Shown piece by piece: positions 8,966 through 16,643 of a stretch of DNA of 64,000 bases. This DNA comes from Curvibacter sp. PD_MW3 (lineage in GTDB: Bacteria; Pseudomonadota; Gammaproteobacteria; Burkholderiales; Burkholderiaceae_C), in NCBI GenBank assembly GCA_002633085.1, contig NSIV01000001.1:558001-622000 (forward strand), written 5' to 3'. The notes under the pieces were generated by a model that saw only the letters and a program-made list of their open reading frames with translations, did not search any database and was not told the DNA's origin. The first letter of the stretch is position 1. Each line of letters begins with the position of its first letter. The position numbers and the translations under genes are program-made.

Positions 8966-9670
8966 ATGAATCCGACCTACCTTTGGCAGCCGCCCGCCAC
9001 GCCTTCACTGCCTGTGCGCGGCAAGACCGAGCGCCTGCCCGTCAACCGCCTGTTTTTTGTCGGCCGCAACTACCATGCGCACGCCGTTGAAATGGGGCGC
9101 CCGGTGGACAAGACGAGCGCACGCCCGTTCTACTTCACCAAGGCGCCGTCCACGCTGGTGGCGTCCGGTGCAACCGTGGCCTACCCCTCGGAGACCAGCA
9201 ACTACCAGTTCGAGATGGAACTGGTGCTGGCCATCGGCGCACCGGGCTTTCGCGTCAAGCCCGAAGCAGCACACCAGCTGATCTACGGTTACGCCTGTGG
9301 CCTGGACATGACACGCCGCGACCTGCAGCTGGTGGCGCGCGACCAGGGCCGTCCGTGGGATCTGGGCAAGGACGTGGAAGAGTCCTCGGTCTGCTCCGAG
9401 ATCGTGCCAATGCCCGGCGTGGTGCTGGAACAAGGCGAGATCGAACTCAGCGTCAATGGGCAGCTCAAGCAGAAGTCGGACCTGAAAAAACTGATCTGGA
9501 ACATCTGTGAGCTGATTGCGGATCTCTCGCTGTTCTACCACCTGCAACCCGGTGACCTGATCTACACCGGCACCCCCGAAGGCGTCGGCCCGGTCGTCAG
9601 CGGCGACCGCATCACCGGCCATGTCGAAGGTGTGGGCGAGATCGTGCTCAACGTCGGTCCGGCTGCGTAA
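8966..9670 (+). CDS. nagK: fumarylpyruvate hydrolase (FAH family)
   Basis: A 234-residue member of the fumarylacetoacetate hydrolase fold. The metal ligands are visible as E-x-E in FEMELVLAIG and an Asp in ACGLDMTRRDLQ; the C-terminus has the GDLIYTGTPEGVGPV signature. It would cleave fumarylpyruvate to fumarate and pyruvate, the last step of gentisate degradation, in the cytoplasm. It begins 39 bases after gtdA and ends 11 bases before the isomerase gene, so the three are clearly one operon. A general acylpyruvase is the alternative, but the context is strong. Confidence 0.9.
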   Translation: MNPTYLWQPPATPSLPVRGKTERLPVNRLFFVGRNYHAHAVEMGRPVDKTSARPFYFTKAPSTLVASGATVAYPSETSNYQFEMELVLAIGAPGFRVKPEAAHQLIYGYACGLDMTRRDLQLVARDQGRPWDLGKDVEESSVCSEIVPMPGVVLEQGEIELSVNGQLKQKSDLKKLIWNICELIADLSLFYHLQPGDLIYTGTPEGVGPVVSGDRITGHVEGVGEIVLNVGPAA

Positions 9671-9681
9671 GGAAGGCGGCC

Positions 9682-10341
9682 ATGAAGCTCTACAACTTCT
9701 TTCGCAGCGGCACCTCGCACCGGCTGCGCATTGCGCTGAACCTCAAGGGCCTGCAGACCGAGTATGTGCCGGTGGATCTGCGCACCGAGCAGCACCTGAA
9801 GGCCGAGTTCAAGACGCTCAATCCCCAGGGCTTGGTGCCCGCCCTGGCACTGCCAGGTACCCCGGGCCAGCCCGGAGCGGTGTTGATCCAGTCCCCCGCC
9901 ATCATCGAGTGGCTGGAAGAGCGTCATCCCACGCCGCCGCTGCTGCCCGCTGACCTGCACGCACGCGCGCACGTGCGTGCGCTGGCGGCCATCGTGGGCT
10001 GCGACATCCACCCCATCAACAACCGCCGCATCCTGGAATACCTGCGCAGGCAACTCGGCTGCGATGAGGCCGCCGTGAACACCTGGTGCGCCACCTGGAT
10101 CAGCGCCGGCTTTGAGGCCTACGAAGCGCTGCTGGCCGCCGACAAGCACCGGGGTCGCTACAGCTTCGGTGATGCGCCCACTGTGGCCGATGTCTATCTG
10201 ATCCCGCAAGTGGAAAGCGCCCGCCGCTTCAAGGTGGACCTGGCACCGTACCCGAACATCGTGGCCGTTGACCAGGCCTGCGCAGAACTGGAGGCGTTCC
10301 GGCTCGCCGCACCGCTGCTGCAGCCGGATGCGCAGCAATAA
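9682..10341 (+). CDS. nagL: maleylpyruvate isomerase (zeta-class GST)
   Basis: A 219-residue zeta-class glutathione transferase with an N-terminal thioredoxin fold starting MKLYNFFRSGTSHRLRIAL. The zeta signature SSCxxRVRIAL is present as SGTSHRLRIAL, so the Cys is replaced by Thr while a Ser is kept, as in several bacterial maleylpyruvate isomerases. It would isomerise maleylpyruvate to fumarylpyruvate using glutathione, between the dioxygenase and hydrolase steps. GGAAGGCGGCC before the ATG supplies a ribosome site. Maleylacetoacetate isomerase of tyrosine breakdown is the same family, but the neighbours argue for gentisate. Confidence 0.9.
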   Translation: MKLYNFFRSGTSHRLRIALNLKGLQTEYVPVDLRTEQHLKAEFKTLNPQGLVPALALPGTPGQPGAVLIQSPAIIEWLEERHPTPPLLPADLHARAHVRALAAIVGCDIHPINNRRILEYLRRQLGCDEAAVNTWCATWISAGFEAYEALLAADKHRGRYSFGDAPTVADVYLIPQVESARRFKVDLAPYPNIVAVDQACAELEAFRLAAPLLQPDAQQ

Positions 10342-10413
10342 AACATCAAAGCGTTTTCAGCTGGCGGGGTAATCCTGCTCCGCCAGCCCCCGCAAGCAAG
10401 AAGGAGACAAACC

Positions 10414-11595
10414 ATGAAACCGAAGAATTTCACGCGCCGGTCAGCCGTCCTGGCTGCCTGCACCTTGTGCCTGACATCCACCCTGGCCGTCGCGGCCGAA
10501 CCCCTGAAGATCGGGCTGGTGCTGCCGATGTCAGGACCGTTCTCTTCCTATGGCAAGCACATCGAGAATGGGGCCCGCCTCTACCTGCAGCAGACGGGTG
10601 GCGTTTTCTCCGGGCGCAAGGTCGAGCTCATCATCAAGGACGACACCGGCGTAGCCCCGGAAATCAGCAAGCGTGCCGCGCAGGAATTGATCGTCAAGGA
10701 CAAGGTCGATGTGCTCGCCGGCTTTGGTCTGACACCCTCGGCCTTCGCAGTCGCACCGATCGCCACCCAGGCCAAGACCCCCATGATCATCATGAACGCG
10801 GCCACGTCGTCGATCACCACCAAGTCCGAGTACATCTTGCGGGTTTCACACACCCTGCCCCAGGACACCGCCCCCATTGCCAGCTGGGCCGCCCAGAACA
10901 AGATCAAGAAGGTCTATACGCTGGTGGCCGACTTCGGGCCGGGACATGATGCCGAAGCGCAATTCAAGAAAACGTTCACGGCCGCTGGCGGCGAAGTCAT
11001 CGGCGAAGTGCGCACACCGGTCAAGAACCCGGACTTCGCGCCCTTTCTGCAGCGGATCAGGGATGCCAAACCCGAGGCCGTGTTCCTGTTCCTGCCGCCC
11101 GGCGAGCAGACCATCGCCTTCATGAAGGGTTTCGAAGAGCGCGGCATGGGGAAAGCGGGCATCCGCATCATCGCCACTGGCGACCTGACCTCCGAAGACC
11201 TGATCGACGCCATGGGCAACAACGCGCTGGGCGTCGTCAATTCCTTCCACTACTCGGAAGCGCACAACTCGCCTGAAAACAAGGCCTATGTCCAAGCCTA
11301 TTACAAAGCCTATCCTGGCTACCGTCCGAACTTCATGTCGGTCAGCGGCTACGACGGCATGCAGCTGATTGCCAAGACACTGGAGAAAACCGGTGGCGAC
11401 GCCAGCGGCGACAAGTTCGTCGCGGCCGCCAAAGGGATGAGCTGGACCAGCCCGCGCGGCCCCATCAGCATCGACCCCCAGACCCGCGACATCATCCAGA
11501 CCATCTACATCCGCAAAGTGGAAAAGGTCGGCGGCAAGCTGCAGAACGTCGAGTTTGATGAAGTGCCCAACTTCAAGGACCCTGGCAAGCAGTAA
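10414..11595 (+). CDS. branched-chain-type ABC transporter binding protein
   Basis: A 393-residue periplasmic binding protein of the LivJ type (type I fold). A signal peptide occupies about residues 1-28 (basic start, hydrophobic core, cut near VAAEPLK). The mature N-terminus KIGLVLPMSGPFSSYGKH is typical of binding proteins that carry aromatic acids in Comamonadaceae and related bacteria. AGGAG precedes the ATG. It sits at the end of the gentisate operon without permease or ATPase genes, so it must share those subunits with another importer; the Liv-type set at 38-42.7 kb is one candidate. Ligand inferred as gentisate or a related benzoate. Confidence 0.85.
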   Translation: MKPKNFTRRSAVLAACTLCLTSTLAVAAEPLKIGLVLPMSGPFSSYGKHIENGARLYLQQTGGVFSGRKVELIIKDDTGVAPEISKRAAQELIVKDKVDVLAGFGLTPSAFAVAPIATQAKTPMIIMNAATSSITTKSEYILRVSHTLPQDTAPIASWAAQNKIKKVYTLVADFGPGHDAEAQFKKTFTAAGGEVIGEVRTPVKNPDFAPFLQRIRDAKPEAVFLFLPPGEQTIAFMKGFEERGMGKAGIRIIATGDLTSEDLIDAMGNNALGVVNSFHYSEAHNSPENKAYVQAYYKAYPGYRPNFMSVSGYDGMQLIAKTLEKTGGDASGDKFVAAAKGMSWTSPRGPISIDPQTRDIIQTIYIRKVEKVGGKLQNVEFDEVPNFKDPGKQ

Positions 11596-11622
11596 GCACG
11601 CTGCGGGTACGTGCCGCGTAAA

Positions 11623-11653
11623 GTCATCCGGGGCATGCTTTGCTCCGGATGAC
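11623..11653. terminator. hairpin between convergent genes
   Basis: GTCATCCGG (11623-11631) pairs with CCGGATGAC (11645-11653). The 9-bp perfect stem stands between the converging binding-protein and polA genes. There is no clear T run on either side, so it may stabilise 3' ends or act as a weak two-way terminator. Confidence 0.55.
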
Positions 11654-11664
11654 CCCAAACACGT

Positions 11665-14460
11665 TCAGTGTGCCTTGTCCCAGTTTGGCCCCACGCCCAC
11701 CTCGGCCAGCAGCGGCACCTTGAGGTGCGCCACACCCGCCATCAGGCGCGGGACTTCATGGCGAACCCAGTCCACCTCGTTCTCGGGTACTTCGAACACC
11801 AGTTCATCGTGCACCTGCATGATGATCTTGGTACCGCGCTTTTCGGCATCCAGCACTTCCTGTACCTTGACCATGCTGAGCTTGATCAGGTCGGCCGCCG
11901 TGCCCTGCATGGGCGCGTTGATGGCGGCGCGCTCGGCACCACTGCGGCGCGGGCCGTTCGGTGAGTTGATCTCAGGCAGGTAAAGGCGGCGGCCGAACAC
12001 GGTTTCCACATAACCACGGGCCTTGGCGCTGGCGCGTGTGTCGTCCATGTACTGCTTGACGCCGGAGAAACGCTGAAAGTAGCGCTCGATGTAGTTCTTG
12101 GCCGCTGTGTTGTCGATGCCCAGGCTCTTGGCCAGGCCATAGGCGCTCATGCCGTAGATTAAGCCGAAGTTGATGACCTTGGCATAACGGCGCTGCTCGC
12201 TGGAGACAGCGCTGGTCGGTATGCCGAACACCTCGGCCGCGGTGGCACGGTGCACATCCATGCCGTCGTGGAAGGCCAGCAGCAGAGCGGCATCACCGCT
12301 GATGTGGGCCATGATGCGCAGCTCAATCTGCGAGTAGTCGGCGCTGGCAATCACGCAACCGGGCGGTGCGACGAAGGCCTCGCGCACGCGTCGGCCCTCG
12401 GGCGTTCGGATCGGGATGTTCTGCAGGTTCGGGTCGTTGCTGGAGAGGCGACCGGTCACCGCCACCGCCTGCGCGTAGTGCGTGTGCACGCGGCCGGTGC
12501 GCGGGTTGGCCATCTGCGCCAGCTTGTCGGTGTAGGTGCCCTTGAGCTTGGACAGGCCGCGGTGTTCCAGGATCTTGGCCGGCAGCGGGAAATCTTCCGC
12601 CAGCTTCTCCAGCACCTCTTCGTCAGTGCTCGGCGCACCGGTGGCGGTTTTCTTGACCACCGGCAGGCCGAGCTTGGTGAAAAAGATTTCACCGATCTGT
12701 TTCGGTGAACTCAGGTTGAACGGTTGCCCGGCCAGCTCGTGCGCCTCTTTCTCCAGCTGCAGAATGCGCTGGCCCAGCTCATGGCTTTGGGCCGCCAGCG
12801 TGGGGCCGTCGATCAGCACGCCGTTGCGCTCGATGCGGTACAGCGCCTCGGAACTGGCAATCTCCAGTTCGTAGATGAAGCGCAACTTGTCGTCGGCCTG
12901 CAGCTGCGGCCACAGCACCCCGTGCACGTCCAGCGTCTGGTCGGAGTCTTCGCACGAGTATTCAGCCGCCTTGGTGATGTCGACCTGGCTGAACGGAATC
13001 TGGTGTGCACCCTTGCCGCACAGGTCTTCGTAGTTGATGCCGCTGCGCCCGAGGTGGCGCTCGGCCAGGCTGGCCAGGCCATGCGGCTTGTGCACTTCCA
13101 GCACATAACTCTGCAGCATGGTGTCGTGGGCGTAGCCCTGCACCTCGATGCCGTGGTTGGCGAACACATGGCGGTCGTACTTGATGTGCTGACCCAGCTT
13201 CTTGGCGGCCGGGTTTTCCAGCCAGGGCTTGAGTCGGGCCAGCACCTCGTCGCGCGGCAGTTGCGCCGGCACATCGGCATAGTTGTGCGCCAGCGGAATG
13301 TAGATCGCCTCCCCCGGCTGGACGCTGAAGGACAGGCCAACGATCTCCGCCACCATCTCGTCCAGCGAGGTGGTCTCGGTGTCCAGCGCCACCAGCTCGG
13401 CCGCCTCGATGCGCGCCAGCCAACGGTTGAACGCCTCCCAATCCAGAATGGTTTCGTAGGACACCGAACTGATCTTGGACGCCGTTGCGGCCACCGGCTC
13501 CTCCGGCTCGTCAAACAGGCCAGGTTCTGCGTTCTTCGCCTTGCGCGATGCCGGTGCCGGCACGTCACCGCCCAGCGCCCTGGCTAGGCCCTTGAAACCG
13601 TATTTCTCGTAAAAATCGCGCAGAGATGTCGTATCTTCTGCGCCGATAGCTATCGAATCAATAGCAGGCAGATCCGGCACCCAGCCATTGAGATCGCAGT
13701 CGGTCTTGATGGTGAGCAGTTGGCGGCCGGTCGGCAGCCAGTCCAGCGCCTTTTTCAGGTTCTCGCCCGCCACGCCCTTGATGGCATCGGCGTTGGCCAC
13801 CACGCCTTCGAGCGAGCCATATTCCTGCAGCCACTTGGCGGCCGTCTTGGGGCCGACCTTGGCCACCCCCGGCACGTTGTCGATGACATCGCCCACCAGG
13901 GTCTGGAAGTCGATCATCAGGTGCGGCGGCACGCCGAACTCGGCCTCCACGCCGGCCACATCGCGTCGCTTGCCGTTCATGGTGTCGATGATGGTGATGT
14001 GTGGGTTGACCAGCTGGGCCAGGTCCTTGTCGCCGCTGCTCACGATCACCTCGATGCCCTGCTTGGCCGCCGCCACCGCCAGCGTGCCGATCACGTCGTC
14101 GGCCTCCACGCCCGGCACGTCCAGCACCTTCCAGCCCATCAGGCGCACCACCTCGTGAATGGGCTCGATCTGGGCGCGCAGGTCGTCCGGCATGGGCGAG
14201 CGGTGCGCCTTGTACTCGGGGTAGAGCGCATCGCGGAAAGTCGGCCCCTTGGCATCGAACACGCAGGCAGCGTACTCGGGGTGCACCTCCTTGCGCAGGC
14301 TTTGCAGCATGTTGATCATGCCGCGGATGGCACCGGTCGGGCTGCTGGTGGGGTCACCCGGCACCGCACGCAGGTCCGGCATGGCGTGGAAGGCGCGGTA
14401 CAGGTAGCTGGAACCGTCGACCAGCAGCAGGGTTTTCTTCTCGCTCGGAATCTCGTTCAT
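11665..14460 (-). CDS. polA: DNA polymerase I
   Basis: A 931-residue family A polymerase. Order: 5'-3' exonuclease domain (about 1-290, with VDGSSYLYRAFHA at the start), 3'-5' exonuclease domain (about 330-520, DTETTS near 360) and polymerase domain (530-931, with ASADYSQIELR near 707 and QVHDELVFEVP near 882). It fills gaps and removes primers during replication and repair. The second exonuclease motif reads GQHIKYD, with His where E. coli has Asn; the catalytic Asp is kept, so proofreading may persist. A 17-bp dispersed element lies inside the gene at 13649-13665. Divergent from a small secreted protein gene. Confidence 0.97.
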   Translation of the reverse strand: MNEIPSEKKTLLLVDGSSYLYRAFHAMPDLRAVPGDPTSSPTGAIRGMINMLQSLRKEVHPEYAACVFDAKGPTFRDALYPEYKAHRSPMPDDLRAQIEPIHEVVRLMGWKVLDVPGVEADDVIGTLAVAAAKQGIEVIVSSGDKDLAQLVNPHITIIDTMNGKRRDVAGVEAEFGVPPHLMIDFQTLVGDVIDNVPGVAKVGPKTAAKWLQEYGSLEGVVANADAIKGVAGENLKKALDWLPTGRQLLTIKTDCDLNGWVPDLPAIDSIAIGAEDTTSLRDFYEKYGFKGLARALGGDVPAPASRKAKNAEPGLFDEPEEPVAATASKISSVSYETILDWEAFNRWLARIEAAELVALDTETTSLDEMVAEIVGLSFSVQPGEAIYIPLAHNYADVPAQLPRDEVLARLKPWLENPAAKKLGQHIKYDRHVFANHGIEVQGYAHDTMLQSYVLEVHKPHGLASLAERHLGRSGINYEDLCGKGAHQIPFSQVDITKAAEYSCEDSDQTLDVHGVLWPQLQADDKLRFIYELEIASSEALYRIERNGVLIDGPTLAAQSHELGQRILQLEKEAHELAGQPFNLSSPKQIGEIFFTKLGLPVVKKTATGAPSTDEEVLEKLAEDFPLPAKILEHRGLSKLKGTYTDKLAQMANPRTGRVHTHYAQAVAVTGRLSSNDPNLQNIPIRTPEGRRVREAFVAPPGCVIASADYSQIELRIMAHISGDAALLLAFHDGMDVHRATAAEVFGIPTSAVSSEQRRYAKVINFGLIYGMSAYGLAKSLGIDNTAAKNYIERYFQRFSGVKQYMDDTRASAKARGYVETVFGRRLYLPEINSPNGPRRSGAERAAINAPMQGTAADLIKLSMVKVQEVLDAEKRGTKIIMQVHDELVFEVPENEVDWVRHEVPRLMAGVAHLKVPLLAEVGVGPNWDKAH
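13649..13665 (+). repeat. 17-bp GCTATC..AGC palindrome, copy 2 (in polA)
   Basis: GCTATCGAATCAATAGC inside the polA coding region. On the coding strand it contributes to residues around AIDSIAIGAED, in the linker between the 5' nuclease and proofreading domains, where insertions would be tolerated. Confidence 0.6.
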
Positions 14461-14501
14461 AAGGCCAATTGTGCCTGTCCCGGACGTTTTACAATGACCA
14501 G

Positions 14502-14825
14502 ATGCGCGCCGCCCACCTCCCCCTCCTTCTGGTCTGCCTGGCCACCGGTCTGGTTCAGGCTCAAACTGCCACCCCGGCCCCCGCCGAACAGGCCGACAAG
14601 GCCGAGCGGACCGAACCGCGCGTCGAGAACATCCGCCACGAGGATGCCGGCTCGCGCATCGACGAGCTGCGCGTGGGCGGTGAGACCAAGAGCATCACCG
14701 TCAAGCCCAAGGGTGATGCCCCGGCCTATGAGGTGGGCCCGGAAAGCAACAACCGCAATCCGGCCGCAGCCGACCGCGAACGCGGCGCCGGCGGCTCGGG
14801 TGGCTGGAAAATCAAGAGTTTCTGA
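14502..14825 (+). CDS. small secreted protein of unknown function
   Basis: A 107-residue product with a clear signal peptide (about residues 1-20, hydrophobic core LPLLLVCLATGLVQA) and a polar mature part rich in E, R and G, ending GGWKIKSF. It resembles the short DUF2782-type proteins that often stand upstream of polA or thrB in betaproteobacteria, but I am not certain of the family. It is divergent from polA and lies 3 bases before the homoserine kinase gene, so co-transcription is likely. The ATG at 14502 gives a clean signal peptide. Confidence 0.7.
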   Translation: MRAAHLPLLLVCLATGLVQAQTATPAPAEQADKAERTEPRVENIRHEDAGSRIDELRVGGETKSITVKPKGDAPAYEVGPESNNRNPAAADRERGAGGSGGWKIKSF

Positions 14826-14828
14826 TCC

Positions 14829-15833
14829 ATGGCGGTCTTTACGGAAGTCTCATTCGATGAGGCCGGCGCCCTGCTGCAAACACTGAACCTGGGCCAACTG
14901 CAGGCCATGGAAGGCTGCCAGGGCGGCATCGAGAACACCAATTACTTCGTCACCACCGACCAGGGCGCCTATGTGCTGACCCTGTTCGAACGCCTGAGTT
15001 TCGAGCAACTGCCCTTCTACCTGCGCCTGATGAAGCACCTGGCGCTCAAGGGCATCCCGGTGCCCGATCCGGCCGCCGACCGCGACGGCGACATCCTGCA
15101 CCAACTCAAGGACAAGCCAGCGGCGGTGGTCAACCGCCTGCGCGGCAAAAGCGAACTTAAGCCCACCCCGGCGCATTGCGCGGCCGTGGGCGACATGCTG
15201 GCGAAGATGCACCTGGCCGGGCGCGACTACGACCGTCAGCAACCCAATCTGCGCGGTCTGGCCTGGTGGAACGAGACCGTGCCGGTGGTGCTGCCGCACC
15301 TGACGCCCGAGCAGGCCACCCTGATCCGCAGCGAGCTGGCCTACCAGAACCATGTGGCAGCGCAGCCGGTGTATGGCGCCCTGCCGCGCGGCCCCATCCA
15401 TGCCGACCTGTTCCGCGACAACGTGCTGTTCGACCGCGCGCCCGGCTCCGACCAGCCCGAACTGACCGGCTTCTTCGACTTCTACTTTGCCGGTGTCGAC
15501 AGCTGGCTGTTCGACGTGGCGGTCTGCCTGAACGACTGGTGCATCGACCTGGCCAGCGGCGCAACCGATGCCGAACGCACTGCGGCCTTCCTGCAGGCAT
15601 ATGCCGCGGTGCGGCCGTTCAGCGCCGCCGAACGCGAATTGATGCCGGCCATGCTGCGTGCCGGCGCCCTGCGCTTCTGGACCTCGCGCCTGTGGGACTT
15701 CCACCTGCCGCGCGAAGCCTCCATGCTGCAGGCACACGACCCGGCGCATTTCGAACGCGTGCTGCGCCAGCGCATTCAGCAGCCAGTGCACGCGTCCGAC
15801 TTTCTCGCCAGCCCGGCATTGCAAGCGGCATGA
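14829..15833 (+). CDS. thrB: homoserine kinase, ThrB type II
   Basis: A 334-residue kinase of the aminoglycoside phosphotransferase-like ThrB group used by proteobacteria such as Pseudomonas and Burkholderia, not the GHMP ThrB of E. coli. The N-terminal GGIENTNYFVTT is the nucleotide loop region, the catalytic loop is PIHADLFRDNVLF near residue 190 and the metal-binding FFDFYFAG follows. It phosphorylates homoserine for threonine synthesis. Its stop overlaps the next gene in ATGA. The rest of the threonine pathway is not in the window. Confidence 0.93.
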   Translation: MAVFTEVSFDEAGALLQTLNLGQLQAMEGCQGGIENTNYFVTTDQGAYVLTLFERLSFEQLPFYLRLMKHLALKGIPVPDPAADRDGDILHQLKDKPAAVVNRLRGKSELKPTPAHCAAVGDMLAKMHLAGRDYDRQQPNLRGLAWWNETVPVVLPHLTPEQATLIRSELAYQNHVAAQPVYGALPRGPIHADLFRDNVLFDRAPGSDQPELTGFFDFYFAGVDSWLFDVAVCLNDWCIDLASGATDAERTAAFLQAYAAVRPFSAAERELMPAMLRAGALRFWTSRLWDFHLPREASMLQAHDPAHFERVLRQRIQQPVHASDFLASPALQAA

Positions 15834-16621
15834 AACTCAACATCGTCCCCGCGCGTACCGGCTGGCTCTGGGTCAGGGCGGGCCTGCGCACCTTCTGGCA
15901 GCAGCCGCTGGCGCTCTCGGGCCTGTTCTTCCTGTTCATCACCGTCATGTCGGTGGCCAGCCTGGTGCCCTATCTCGGCAATGCGCTGGCCTTGGGCCTG
16001 CTGCCGGCGGCCACCCTGGGCCTGATGGCGGCCACGCGCGAGGCCAGCCAGGGTAAGTTCCCCATGCCGTCCATCCTGATCAGCGCTTTCCGCGCCGGGC
16101 GGCAACAGGCGCGCGCCATGGCAGTGCTGGGCGTGATCTATGCGCTGGGTTTCCTGGCGGTGCTCGGCATCTCGGCCCTGTTCGACGGCGGCGACTTCGC
16201 CAAGCTGTACCTGGTGGGCGGCTCGCTCACGCGCGAGATGGTCGAGAGCCCGGCCTTCCAGAATGCCATGTGGGTGGCCATGGCGCTGTACCTGCCGCTG
16301 TCGCTGCTGTTCTGGCATGCCCCGGCGCTGGTGCACTGGCATGGCGTGTCGCCGGCCAAAAGCCTGTTCTTCAGTGGGGTGGCCTGTCTGCGCAACTTCG
16401 GCGCCATGACACTCTTCCTGCTCGGCTGGCTGGGCATCTTCTCACTGGTCGGCGCCGGGCTGCTGATGCTGAGCATGGCCATGGGCCAGCCCGAACTGAT
16501 GGGCATGCTGATGTTCCCGGCCTCCCTGTTGCTGGCCGCCATGTTCTTCTGCTCGATCTATTTCAGCTTCCGCGACAGCTTCGTCACCGACGATGCTGAA
16601 ACCCCAACCTCCAGCACTTGA
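15830..16621 (+). CDS. BPSS1780 family membrane protein
   Basis: A 263-residue integral membrane protein with about six hydrophobic segments, starting MKLNIVPARTGWLWVRAG. This opening and the glycine-rich first helix match the BPSS1780 family of betaproteobacterial membrane proteins, whose function is unknown. It overlaps thrB by four bases (ATGA), so the two are translated together, and it converges with uvrD. No catalytic motif is visible; it is probably an inner-membrane protein with no assigned role. Confidence 0.82.
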   Translation: MKLNIVPARTGWLWVRAGLRTFWQQPLALSGLFFLFITVMSVASLVPYLGNALALGLLPAATLGLMAATREASQGKFPMPSILISAFRAGRQQARAMAVLGVIYALGFLAVLGISALFDGGDFAKLYLVGGSLTREMVESPAFQNAMWVAMALYLPLSLLFWHAPALVHWHGVSPAKSLFFSGVACLRNFGAMTLFLLGWLGIFSLVGAGLLMLSMAMGQPELMGMLMFPASLLLAAMFFCSIYFSFRDSFVTDDAETPTSST

Positions 16622-16643
16622 GAACGCGTCAGCGGCCAGCGCC

